Positions 8,024-15,813 of a stretch of DNA of 64,000 nt are shown here, piece by piece. Position 1 is the first letter of the stretch; every line of letters begins with the position of its first letter. Source of the DNA: Cellulomonas sp. Leaf334 (lineage in GTDB: Bacteria > Actinomycetota > Actinomycetes > Actinomycetales > Cellulomonadaceae); assembly GCF_001424195.1 (NCBI RefSeq), contig NZ_LMOO01000001.1:1718812-1782811 (forward strand). Reading direction: 5' to 3'. Below the pieces are notes generated by a model that did not search any database, was not told the origin of the DNA, and saw nothing but the letters and a program-made list of their open reading frames with translations. A program made the position numbers and the translations under genes.

Positions 8024-9686
8024 CGACGAGCAGGCACACGTCGTCCTCCTGGTGGGTGACGATGAAGGTCTCGACGAGCCGGTCGCGGACGGCCTTGGCG
8101 TCCGCGTCGTCGGGGACGCCGCTGAGCTCGGCGGTGAGCGCCGCGATGCCGTCGCGCAGGCCGCGGTCGCGCCGCTCGACCAGACCGTCCGTGTACAGGA
8201 CGAGCGTCGCGCCGACGGGCACGTCGATCGTGGCCTCGTCCCGTCCGGACCCCTCGAGACCGATCGGTGTCGACAACCCGCCGTCCAGCGGTCGGACCTC
8301 GCCACCGGGCAGCCGCAGCAGCGGGGGCGGGTGGCCGGCACGCGCGTAGGTGACGTGGGCGCCGTCGTCGGTCGACCGCCAGCGCAGGTACGCGCACGTG
8401 GCGATGTCGGCGATGTCGAGGCCCCGGACCAGCTCGTCGGCACGGCCCAGCACCCGCCCGGGCGACGACCCCTCCCACGCGTACGAGCGGAGCAGGGACC
8501 GGAGCTGACCCATCACGGCGGCGGCGCGCAGGTCGTGGCCGACGACGTCCCCGACGGTGAGCCCGATGGCGCCGTCGGGCAGCGGGAGCACGTCGAACCA
8601 GTCGCCACCGACCTCGGCGCTGCGGCTCGACGGGATGTACGCGGCGGCGACGTCGAGGCCGGGGATCTGCGGGATCTCGGGGAGCAGGCTGCGCTGCAGG
8701 GTCAGGGCCGCGGTCCGCTCGGCGAGGAACAGGCGGACGTTGTCGAGCGCCAGACCGGCACGACGACCGAGGTGCGCGGCGGTGACCACCGCGTCGGCGG
8801 TGAACCCGTCGACGGCCACCAGGGTGAGCACGCCGAGGACCCGGTCGCGCGCTCGCAGCGGGACGACCATCGCGCTGCCCAGACCGAGCCGGCGCAGCAG
8901 GTCGAGCTGCACGGGGGTCGTCCGGCCCGGCAGGCCGGCCTCGTCGATCGCGTAGGGCGTCGCGACGAACCCGGGGCCGCTCGTGAGCGCCTCGGTGATC
9001 TTCGGTGCCCGGGACAGCCAGGAGATGTCCTGGTCCGCCAGCGCGCGTGCGGTCTCCCGGTCGTCCGGGTCGGCGACGACCAGGTGGATGCGGTCGAACC
9101 GCCCCCGGTCGTCGGTGACCGCGACGAACCCCCACGTGGCCAGTGCGGGGACGGCGATCTCTGCGAGGGTGTCGACCGCGTCGTCGTACTCGAGGTGCTG
9201 CGCGAGCTCGTCGCTGATCCGGGCCAGCAGGTCCAGCCGGGCGGTCGCCTGGTGGGGGACGTCGATCTCGAGGTCGCGGACACGCTCGGACTCCACCCGG
9301 TCGGTGACGTCGACCTGGATCCCGATGTGGTGGGTGACCCGGCCGGCCTCGTCGACGACCGGGCTGATCACCACCTGGTTCCAGAACGGGGTGCCGTCGC
9401 GCCGGTAGTTGCGGATGACGGTCGCCACCGCACGCTGCTGGTCCAGGGCCGTCCGGATGCGCGCCACGGCGACCGGGTCGGTGTCCGCACCCTGCAGGAA
9501 CCGGCAGTTGCGCCCGAGGACGTCCTCGGGCGGGTAGCCGGTGAGCCGGGTGAACGCGCCGTTGACCCAGACGAGGGGGTCGTCGTCACGCAGCGCGTCC
9601 GAGATGGACAGCGCGAGGTCGCTGCCGAGCACCGCGTTCAGCGGCAGGTCGTCCTGCCGCCCGACCACCTTGTCGTCGCTGCTCAC
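7998..9686 (-). CDS. LOV-GAF-SpoIIE (PP2C) blue-light-type phosphatase
   Basis: A 562-residue cytoplasmic signalling protein. The N-terminal PAS domain carries the LOV flavin motif GRNCRFLQG (residues 59-67, adduct Cys61), followed by FWNQVVISPV. A GAF domain spans about 150-325 and a SpoIIE/PP2C phosphatase about 330-560, with GGDWFD (361-366) and GDVVGHD (380-386) supplying metal-binding aspartates. Blue light would form a flavin-cysteinyl adduct and change phosphatase activity, by analogy with LOV-SpoIIE proteins that act on anti-sigma antagonist partners. No STAS or RsbW-like partner is nearby. Start GTG overlaps the upstream MFS stop as GTGA, so the two are probably co-expressed. Its 3' end overlaps pcnA by 26 bases. 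Confidence 0.88.
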   Translation of the reverse strand: MSSDDKVVGRQDDLPLNAVLGSDLALSISDALRDDDPLVWVNGAFTRLTGYPPEDVLGRNCRFLQGADTDPVAVARIRTALDQQRAVATVIRNYRRDGTPFWNQVVISPVVDEAGRVTHHIGIQVDVTDRVESERVRDLEIDVPHQATARLDLLARISDELAQHLEYDDAVDTLAEIAVPALATWGFVAVTDDRGRFDRIHLVVADPDDRETARALADQDISWLSRAPKITEALTSGPGFVATPYAIDEAGLPGRTTPVQLDLLRRLGLGSAMVVPLRARDRVLGVLTLVAVDGFTADAVVTAAHLGRRAGLALDNVRLFLAERTAALTLQRSLLPEIPQIPGLDVAAAYIPSSRSAEVGGDWFDVLPLPDGAIGLTVGDVVGHDLRAAAVMGQLRSLLRSYAWEGSSPGRVLGRADELVRGLDIADIATCAYLRWRSTDDGAHVTYARAGHPPPLLRLPGGEVRPLDGGLSTPIGLEGSGRDEATIDVPVGATLVLYTDGLVERRDRGLRDGIAALTAELSGVPDDADAKAVRDRLVETFIVTHQEDDVCLLVVRRALPTT

Positions 9687-10987
9687 ACGGCGACCTCGGT
9701 GACCTGGGCGGCGGGTACCCGCCGGGACGCGGAGCCGTAGAGCGCGGCGAACCCGGCGTACGCGACGGCGAGCACGAGGAACAGTCCCTGGGAGTAACCG
9801 GTGTCCGGCAGGGTCACCGCGCCGAGGGCGGCCGCGCCGACGAACGCGGCGTTGTAGAGGACGTCGTACAGAGCGAACGCACGGCCGCGGAAGGCGTCGT
9901 CGGTGTCGCGCTGCACGATGGTGTCGACGGCGATCTTGGCGCCCTGCGCGGCCAGGCCGAGGGAGCCGGCGGCGACGAGCACCGCGGTCCTGCTGTCCGA
10001 CGCGACGAGGAGCAGCTGGCTGACGGCCGCGAGCGACAGGCACAGCACGATCCACACGTGCGGACCGGTGCGCGGCGACAGCACCGGGGTGAGCACGACG
10101 GCGAGGACGAAGCCGGCCGCCGACGCCCCCAGCACCATCCCGAACGTCCGCAGGCCCTCGTCGGCGTCCGCCGGGTCCGAGAGCAGGTTGCGGGCGATGA
10201 GGATGCTCGCGATGAACGTGACGCCGTACAGGAACCGGTGCGCCGCCATGATGCCGAGGGCACGGGCGGGGGTCCGGCGCTCGACCAGGTGGCGAGCGCC
10301 CGCGACCAGTCCGCGCCCGAGGATGCCGAGGGCGGCACGCAGCTGGGCGGCGTCGGCGCGCTCGTCGGGACCCAACCGGTCCTTGCCCAGCCGGGTGGCC
10401 AGCGCGGCCGCGGTCGCCATGACCGCCGCGGCCAGGAACAGCGCCGTCGCGTCCCGCCCCCGGCCGGCGGGCAGCACGAGACTGAGCACCAGCCCGATCG
10501 CCCCACCCACACCCGCCGCCGCCGCGCCCAGCGTCGGAGTCAGGGAGTTCGCGGTGAGCAGCAGCGGACCGTCGACCGTGCGCGGCAACGACGCACTGAG
10601 CGCCGACAGCAGGAACCGGTTGATCGACAGGTTCACCAGCGCGAGCACGTAGACCGCGGGGCCGATGCCGTCCGTGAGCATGAGCAGCGCGATGACGACC
10701 GTGATCCCGACGCGCACGAGGTTGCCGACGAACAGCACCTGCCGCCGCCGCCAGCGGTCCAGCAGCACCCCGGCCCACGGGCCCACGATCGTGAACGGCA
10801 GCAGCAGGACCGCGAACGCCGTGGCGACCCCCGCCGCGGTGCTGGCGTTCTCCGGCGAGAAGAAGAACAGGGTGGCGAGTCCGACCTGGAACATCCCGTC
10901 GGCCGTCTGGCTCACGAGCCGGACGGCGAACAGCTTGCGGAAGTCCCGCAAAGGCCACAGGGCCTTGAGGTCGGCGATCACCTGCAC
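9683..10987 (-). CDS. MFS transporter (major facilitator superfamily)
   Basis: A 434-residue protein with about 12 hydrophobic helices and an MFS-3 type N-terminus (RLVSQTADGMFQVGLATLFF). The GTG at 10987 has a GAGGA ribosome site seven to eight bases upstream; a start 99 bases further up would add an atypical leader. In Streptomyces a related exporter gene also sits near pcnA, so this may be a conserved resident. The substrate is unknown. It overlaps the LOV phosphatase by four bases and diverges from the first sigma factor, with 113 bases between the starts. Confidence 0.85.
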   Translation of the reverse strand: MQVIADLKALWPLRDFRKLFAVRLVSQTADGMFQVGLATLFFFSPENASTAAGVATAFAVLLLPFTIVGPWAGVLLDRWRRRQVLFVGNLVRVGITVVIALLMLTDGIGPAVYVLALVNLSINRFLLSALSASLPRTVDGPLLLTANSLTPTLGAAAAGVGGAIGLVLSLVLPAGRGRDATALFLAAAVMATAAALATRLGKDRLGPDERADAAQLRAALGILGRGLVAGARHLVERRTPARALGIMAAHRFLYGVTFIASILIARNLLSDPADADEGLRTFGMVLGASAAGFVLAVVLTPVLSPRTGPHVWIVLCLSLAAVSQLLLVASDSRTAVLVAAGSLGLAAQGAKIAVDTIVQRDTDDAFRGRAFALYDVLYNAAFVGAAALGAVTLPDTGYSQGLFLVLAVAYAGFAALYGSASRRVPAAQVTEVAV

Positions 10988-11044
10988 CGTGCCATCCTCG
11001 CAGGCTTCAGTGGCGCCGACCGACGACCGATGGACCAGGAACCC

Positions 11045-11069
11045 CAACCTGACGAGGCCGCTGCGTCGT
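11045..11069 (+). promoter_or_regulatory. candidate ECF promoter, sigma pair 1
   Basis: CAAC at 11045-11048 and CGTCGT at 11064-11069 are separated by 15 bases and lie 32-56 bases upstream of the sigma 1 ATG. Similar CAAC-N17/18-CGTT elements precede the other three pairs. This copy is the most divergent. Confidence 0.35.
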
Positions 11070-11100
11070 GTAAGGAGTAGAGGCACGACGAGGGAGACGA

Positions 11101-11655
11101 ATGGGCCGGTACTGGGAACCGCTGCTCGAGACGGTGGTGCGCGAGCGGTACCCCGCCCTGCTGGCGCGGGCGACGCTGCTGGTCCGGGATCGGCACGCCG
11201 CCGAGGACCTGGTCCAGGACGCCGTGGTGTCAGCGTTCGCGGGTCGCGCGAGGTTCACGTCCGCCGACCACGCCGAGGCCTACGTCCGCCGCGCGATCGT
11301 CTCCCGGTTCATCGACGGCTCCCGCCGCCGCGGACGCGAGTCGGCTGCGCTCGCGCGGGTGGCCGCCGAACCGGTCCCCGACGGCGCCGACCCGGCCGAT
11401 CGCGGGCTCGCGTTCGAGCTTGAGTGCGCGCTCGCCGCCCTCGCGCCCCGCGAGCGGGCGTGCGTGGTGCTCCGGCACCTCGATGACCTGTCCGTCCGCG
11501 AGACGGCCGAGGTGCTCGGGCTCAGCGAGGGGGCCGTGAAGCGGTACGTCTCCGACGGCGTCCGGACCTTGTCCGCCCACCTCGACGTGAGCGTCCCGAG
11601 CGACGACGCCACAACCGTCCTGCTGACCGTGAACGAGGTGCCCCGTGACGCGTGA
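11101..11655 (+). CDS. ECF sigma factor, SigE-like family (copy 1)
   Basis: A 184-residue extracytoplasmic-function sigma factor. Region 2 contains AEDLVQDAVVSAFAGRARF (core binding and -10 recognition). Region 4 contains PRERACVVLRHLDDLSVRET and LGLSEGAVKRYVSDG, the helix-turn-helix that reads the -35. It opens with WEPLLE, shared by all four sigma factors here, and belongs with the SigE-like family common in Streptomyces. ATG is preceded by GAGGGAG. Its end overlaps the membrane partner by 11 bases, so the two proteins are translationally coupled and the partner is the obvious regulator candidate. First of four paralogous pairs. Confidence 0.92.
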   Translation: MGRYWEPLLETVVRERYPALLARATLLVRDRHAAEDLVQDAVVSAFAGRARFTSADHAEAYVRRAIVSRFIDGSRRRGRESAALARVAAEPVPDGADPADRGLAFELECALAALAPRERACVVLRHLDDLSVRETAEVLGLSEGAVKRYVSDGVRTLSAHLDVSVPSDDATTVLLTVNEVPRDA

Positions 11656-13114
11656 CCTGCACGAGCTCATGAGCGACGCCCTCGCGCAGGGCACGAGAGC
11701 GCTCGCGGACACCGCCGACGACGGCGACCGGGTGTCGCGCATGCGCGCCGCGGTCCGCCGCCGCCGCACCGTCCGCGCCACGGTTCGTGGGACGTCCGTC
11801 GCGTGCGTCGCGGTGGTCGTCGGTGCCGTCGGGTGGCTCGTCGCGCCACGGCAGGACCCTGCGCCCGCGCACACGCCGACGCCTGCCCCGAGCGTGTCGC
11901 GGAGCACCTCGACGCCCACGCCCACACCGACGCCCACCCCGACGTCGACCCCGACCCTGACCAGCAGCCCCGACACGGTTCTGATCCCAGGGCTGCCGGC
12001 GATGCCCGAGGCGACCCCGGAGATCATCGCCGCTGCCACGCCGGGATGGGTCCTGCTCCGGTACGCCGGCCCGGCACCGATCTCGTCCGACGACGGCCTC
12101 GAGAACGCGGCGATCGAGCAGCTGCCCAAGTTCAACGCGCTCGTCCTGGTCTCGCCCGACGGCGAGCGGTTCCACGTGGCCGACCTCCCGTCCGAGGTCC
12201 ACATCGCGATCGACCGATGGGTGGCGGGCTCGACGGAGGCGGACGTGTCGGTGTGGGACGAGGCCGTCTTGGCGTGGTCATGGGGGAGGTTGGACCTGCT
12301 CTCGGGCACCGTCACGTCTGGACTCCCCGGCGCACAGACGGCGCGGACGGTCGGGTGGTCGCGCATCGGGGAGCGCGTGGTCGTGACGGGAGGCGTCCAC
12401 GACGACGCCCCAGGGATCGTGAGTGTGGTCGGCCGGTCCGGCGAATCTCGCACCTACGGGGCAGAGCACGGGGTCATCGACGCGTGGAAGGTCACAGTCG
12501 ACCCGACGGGCGTCCGCGTGATCCTCCAGGATCGCGGGCGGGACGGGATGCTGGTGATCCTCGAGCTGACGACGGGCGTGATGCGTCAGGTCGGCGGGTT
12601 CTCGCGGCCGGGGTGCGCGGTCGTCTCGTGGATCGACGATCGGCGCGTCCTCATCGAGTGCCGCACGAGCGTCGACGGTCGACCGGAGTACTGGCGCGTC
12701 GACACTGCAGAAGACGAGCACGCGGTGATGGTGCTCGGCACGGCCGGCGACGCCGTCGCCCTTCCGCTGCACGGGCACGGCGTGGCGACGGGGGACGGCA
12801 GGGTGGCCTTCGAGGCGAGACCCGCGAGCGACGCGGATGAGTTGTGCGGCGGAAGCCTGTACGTGTGGCGGAGCGCGACCGACACGATCGAGGGCCTGGC
12901 CGACGTCGGTGGCGCCGACCACGTCCTGACGCCGATGGCAGGTCTCGATGGCGACGTCTACGCCTCGAGGATGCCCGTGTGCGCCGACATCGCCATGCCG
13001 GAACTGATCCGTGTCGCCGCCGCTACCGGCGCGCTCACGACCCTCGTCCCGGTCGACTGGACCGCACCCGCCAGCGGGGCGATGGAGTCCTTCACCGTGG
13101 GCGTCGCCGGCTGA
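11645..13114 (+). CDS. membrane partner of sigma copy 1: TM anchor, TP-rich stalk, repetitive ectodomain
   Basis: A 489-residue single-pass protein. It has a cytoplasmic segment of about 45 residues (TRDLHELMSDALAQ then a run of arginines), one helix (VACVAVVVGAVGWLVA), a Thr-Pro-rich stalk, and a 370-residue ectodomain with repeated beta-strand-like blocks such as TPGWVLLRY and LVSPDGERFHVADLP. The pattern suggests a beta-propeller-like fold, but this is inference. No HxxxCxxC zinc anti-sigma motif is present. The short tail with its shared L..LM motif could be a minimal sigma-binding region. GTG start at 11645 overlaps the sigma gene by 11 bases. Function unproven: anti-sigma sensor is the leading hypothesis, target gene the alternative. 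Confidence 0.75.
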   Translation: MTRDLHELMSDALAQGTRALADTADDGDRVSRMRAAVRRRRTVRATVRGTSVACVAVVVGAVGWLVAPRQDPAPAHTPTPAPSVSRSTSTPTPTPTPTPTSTPTLTSSPDTVLIPGLPAMPEATPEIIAAATPGWVLLRYAGPAPISSDDGLENAAIEQLPKFNALVLVSPDGERFHVADLPSEVHIAIDRWVAGSTEADVSVWDEAVLAWSWGRLDLLSGTVTSGLPGAQTARTVGWSRIGERVVVTGGVHDDAPGIVSVVGRSGESRTYGAEHGVIDAWKVTVDPTGVRVILQDRGRDGMLVILELTTGVMRQVGGFSRPGCAVVSWIDDRRVLIECRTSVDGRPEYWRVDTAEDEHAVMVLGTAGDAVALPLHGHGVATGDGRVAFEARPASDADELCGGSLYVWRSATDTIEGLADVGGADHVLTPMAGLDGDVYASRMPVCADIAMPELIRVAAATGALTTLVPVDWTAPASGAMESFTVGVAG

Positions 13115-13116
13115 CC

Positions 13117-13146
13117 CAACTTTCCAGCACCCCACCGTCGTTCTTC
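13117..13146 (+). promoter_or_regulatory. candidate ECF promoter, sigma pair 2
   Basis: CAAC (13117-13120), an 18-base spacer and CGTTCTTC (13139-13146) follow directly on the previous gene's stop codon, 48 bases before the sigma 2 GTG. The spacing and the CGTTCTTC octamer are identical in the pair 4 element. Confidence 0.5.
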
Positions 13147-13193
13147 TTGACGAGACCTGCACGCTGGTGCAATGGGGGGATGAGAGGGCGGCC

Positions 13194-13742
13194 GTGAGCG
13201 CTCAGTGGGAGTCGTTGCTCGAGCAGCTGGTGCGCGAGCGGTACACACGTCTGGTCGGGCACGCCATGCTCGTGTGCGGTTCGAGGCACGACGCGCAGGA
13301 CCTGGTGCAGGAGGCGCTGATCGCCACGTTCTCCGGCCGGGCGCGGTTCACGACCGTGCCGCAGGCCGAGCAGTACGTGCGGCGCGCGATCGTGACGCGT
13401 TCGATCGACGAGTCGCGACGACGGACCCGTGAACGGGCCACGGCCGCCAGGCTCGGCGGGCTGGCGACGGCGCCGGTCGAGATCCAGCCGCGGGGGCTCG
13501 GGGCCGACGTGCAGCGGGCGCTGCAGGCGCTGCCCCCGCGGGAGCGCGCGTGCGTCGTGCTCCGCCAGGTCGAGGACCTGTCCATCCGGGAGACGGCGAC
13601 GGCGCTCGGCCTGAGCGAGGGTGCGGTCAAGAGGTACACAGCAGACGGGACCGCGCGGCTCGACGCCGCGCTCGGGACGACGACGACCGAGAAGGAGACC
13701 GCCCAGGTGCGGCTCCTCGACGGCATGGGAGGTGCGGCATGA
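13194..13742 (+). CDS. ECF sigma factor, SigE-like family (copy 2)
   Basis: A 182-residue paralogue of the other three sigma factors, with AQDLVQEALIATFSGRARF in region 2 and LGLSEGAVKRYTADG in region 4. The GTG start gives VSAQWESLLEQ, which aligns with the N-termini of copies 1, 3 and 4; the open frame upstream does not resemble any of them. A GAGAGGG stretch precedes it. The last codons overlap the ATG of the partner (ATGA). As in the other copies, no C-terminal extension or autoinhibitory domain is present, so control must come from another protein. Confidence 0.9.
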   Translation: MSAQWESLLEQLVRERYTRLVGHAMLVCGSRHDAQDLVQEALIATFSGRARFTTVPQAEQYVRRAIVTRSIDESRRRTRERATAARLGGLATAPVEIQPRGLGADVQRALQALPPRERACVVLRQVEDLSIRETATALGLSEGAVKRYTADGTARLDAALGTTTTEKETAQVRLLDGMGGAA

Positions 13743-15121
13743 ACGAGCTGGGAGAGCTGCTGGGACAGGCAGCCGAGGAGCTGTCGCCCACCGAGACCCT
13801 CGACGACCTCGGGCTGGGCCGGCTGGTGCGCTCCGTGCGGCGGCGCCGGGTGCAGCGGCACACGATGGAGTCGGTGGTCGGCGTCGCCGCGGCCGGCGCC
13901 ATCGGCACCGCGGCCTGGGCGGGGATGAGGTACACGGCTCCGGCCCCGGCGGACACGCCGGCACCGACGGTGAGCGTGACGCCCACCCCGACGCCGACGC
14001 CCACCCCGACACCGACACCGACGCCCACGCCGACCCCGACCGCCACGGCGGACCCGGTCGTCCTGCCGGTGCCGCCGACGTTCGGTCAGGTGCCGGCCCA
14101 GCCTGCGACCGCCGCCACCATCTCCGGCGCCCGCGCCGGGTGGGTGCTCGCCGTCGAGCAGCCGACCTACGTCGTCGCCGGGTCCTCGGACTGGTCGTTC
14201 AGTCAGAAGCGGCTGCTCCTGGTCTCGCCCACGGGCGACCGGTTCAGCGTCCTCGACCTGCCGTCCGGCGCGATGGACGAGGTGTCGAGCGTGCTGCACT
14301 GGACGGCGGGACAGCGCCGCGCCCTCGTCCAGGTCATGTCCGGCGAGTACCGCTGGATCGACCTGCGGACCGGCGACCTGAGCGCCGTCGCCGGTGTGCC
14401 TACCCTGGCCCGGTTCGTCGGTGTCGCGTCGACCGGGAACCTGATCTGGCAGACGGAGTACGAGCTCTACGCCGTGACACCGGACGGCGTCGCGACGATC
14501 CTCGCCTACACGCTCCCGCAGGCCGAGGGTCAGCTGAGCCCGGGTCGCAACTTCGTGTACGCGGGCGGTGTCATCGTCGACCTGCGGACCGGGGGCAAGC
14601 AGTTCTTCTCGACGCCGCAGATCTGCAGCGCGGGCGGTTGGCTGTCGGACTCGGTCGTCGTCGTGTCCTGCGCGTCGGCGTCCGGCGGCACCGAGCTGTG
14701 GTCCAGCACGTTCACCCCGGTCTGGGACCCGCCGACGATGCCGACGGCGACCCGGCTCTACGCCGACCAGCCCTGGAGCTCGGCCACCGGGGTGACCCTG
14801 CTCGACGACGGACGTCAGGTCGTCTCCGCGATCGACGGCTCCGGGTGGGGTCTGTGGGTGGTGTCCGGTGGCTCGGTCACGCCGCTGGTCCCACCGCAGG
14901 AGGGCGTCGCCGCGTACTCCGTCGAGGCGTCGGGCACCCTCGTCGTGTCCCGGCCGGTCGGCGGCGGCGAAGCGTCGCAGTTCGACCTCACCGCCCAGGA
15001 CGTGTCCCGCGGGACGTCGACCGTCCTGCTGCCCATGCCGGACGAGTCGGGCGAGCCGTACGGGCTCGACGTCACGTGGATGACCGGGCTGGCGGACTAC
15101 GCGGTGGGCACGGCGTACTGA
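13739..15121 (+). CDS. membrane partner of sigma copy 2
   Basis: A 460-residue paralogue of the first partner. The cytoplasmic start NELGELLGQAAEEL and an Arg-rich stretch lead to one helix (VVGVAAAGAIGTAAWAGM), then a long, almost uninterrupted Thr-Pro repeat stalk (about 13979-14046), then an ectodomain with AGWVLAVEQPTYVV and LVSPTGDRFSVLDLP, both equivalent to blocks in the other partners. The ectodomain ends shortly after GLDVTWMTGL. ATG overlaps the sigma stop by four bases. A strong stem-loop follows the gene. Same functional inference as copy 1; the stalk would span the peptidoglycan. Confidence 0.75.
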   Translation: MNELGELLGQAAEELSPTETLDDLGLGRLVRSVRRRRVQRHTMESVVGVAAAGAIGTAAWAGMRYTAPAPADTPAPTVSVTPTPTPTPTPTPTPTPTPTPTATADPVVLPVPPTFGQVPAQPATAATISGARAGWVLAVEQPTYVVAGSSDWSFSQKRLLLVSPTGDRFSVLDLPSGAMDEVSSVLHWTAGQRRALVQVMSGEYRWIDLRTGDLSAVAGVPTLARFVGVASTGNLIWQTEYELYAVTPDGVATILAYTLPQAEGQLSPGRNFVYAGGVIVDLRTGGKQFFSTPQICSAGGWLSDSVVVVSCASASGGTELWSSTFTPVWDPPTMPTATRLYADQPWSSATGVTLLDDGRQVVSAIDGSGWGLWVVSGGSVTPLVPPQEGVAAYSVEASGTLVVSRPVGGGEASQFDLTAQDVSRGTSTVLLPMPDESGEPYGLDVTWMTGLADYAVGTAY

Positions 15122-15126
15122 GGACC

Positions 15127-15166
15127 AGGACGGCCCGGCGACCGGAGGGGGTCGTCGGGCCGTCCT
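15127..15166 (+). terminator. stem-loop terminator after sigma pair 2
   Basis: A 17-base arm (15127-15143) pairs with 15150-15166 with one G-U pair and a six-base loop. There is no T-run, as is usual in GC-rich actinobacteria. It separates pair 2 from the pair 3 promoter. Confidence 0.65.
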
Positions 15167-15197
15167 GTGTCCGTCGTCTCCCGCCGTGACCTCGCCC

Positions 15198-15224
15198 CAA
15201 CCGATCCGGGTGCCGATGCGTTCT
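15198..15224 (+). promoter_or_regulatory. candidate ECF promoter, sigma pair 3
   Basis: CAAC (15198-15201), 17 bases, then CGTTCT (15219-15224), 41 bases before the sigma 3 ATG. It lies just after the pair 2 terminator, so pair 3 needs its own promoter. Confidence 0.5.
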
Positions 15225-15264
15225 AGGGCGTGACGGAGGTTCGAGACGATGGGAGGGGGGTCGG

Positions 15265-15813
15265 ATGAGCCGGCAGTGGGAACCGATGCTCGAGCAGGTG
15301 GCGCGTGAGCGCTATCCGCGGCTCGTGGCGAGAGCCATGCTGCTCGTCGCGTCACGCGCGGATGCCGAGGACCTGGTGCAGGAGGCGCTGGTCGCGACGT
15401 TCTCGTCGCGGGCGCGCTTCGAGTCGCCGGGGCAGGCCGAGCAGTACGTGCGGCGGGCGATCGTGTCGCGGTTCGTGGACCGCACCCGCAAGCGCGAGTA
15501 CGAGAAGCTGGCCCAGCAGCGCGTCGCCGCTCGGCCTGCGCCGGCCGACCTCACCGGTGAGGTCCTCTCGACCGAGCTCGAGGTCGCGCTCCGGGCGTTG
15601 AGCCCACGCCAGCGGGCCTGCGTCGTGCTGCGGCACCTGGAGGACATGTCCGTCCGGGAGACCGCCGCGGCGCTGGGCCTGAGCGAGGGCGCAGTGAAGA
15701 GGTACGTGTCCGACGGGGTGGCGGCCCTGAACGCGGCGCTGGGCACGACGAGCCCTGCCGACCGTGACCCCGTGGTGCTGGTGCCGACAGAGGAGGTGCG
15801 TCGTGGAGCGTGA
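15265..15813 (+). CDS. ECF sigma factor, SigE-like family (copy 3)
   Basis: A 182-residue sigma factor starting MSRQWEPMLEQ, with AEDLVQEALVATFSSRARF (region 2) and LGLSEGAVKRYVSDG (region 4). The ATG follows a GGGAGGGGG purine run. Its closest visible relatives are the three neighbouring sigma factors. It has its own promoter-like element and is preceded by a terminator, so it can be expressed independently of pair 2. It overlaps the partner gene by 11 bases, as in pair 1. Confidence 0.91.
   Translation: MSRQWEPMLEQVARERYPRLVARAMLLVASRADAEDLVQEALVATFSSRARFESPGQAEQYVRRAIVSRFVDRTRKREYEKLAQQRVAARPAPADLTGEVLSTELEVALRALSPRQRACVVLRHLEDMSVRETAAALGLSEGAVKRYVSDGVAALNAALGTTSPADRDPVVLVPTEEVRRGA

Noticed and set aside
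13979..14046. The Thr-Pro coding tract as a DNA-level tandem repeat element
   Set aside because: All four partner genes have such tracts in the same protein position with different codon patterns, so selection on the protein stalk explains them.
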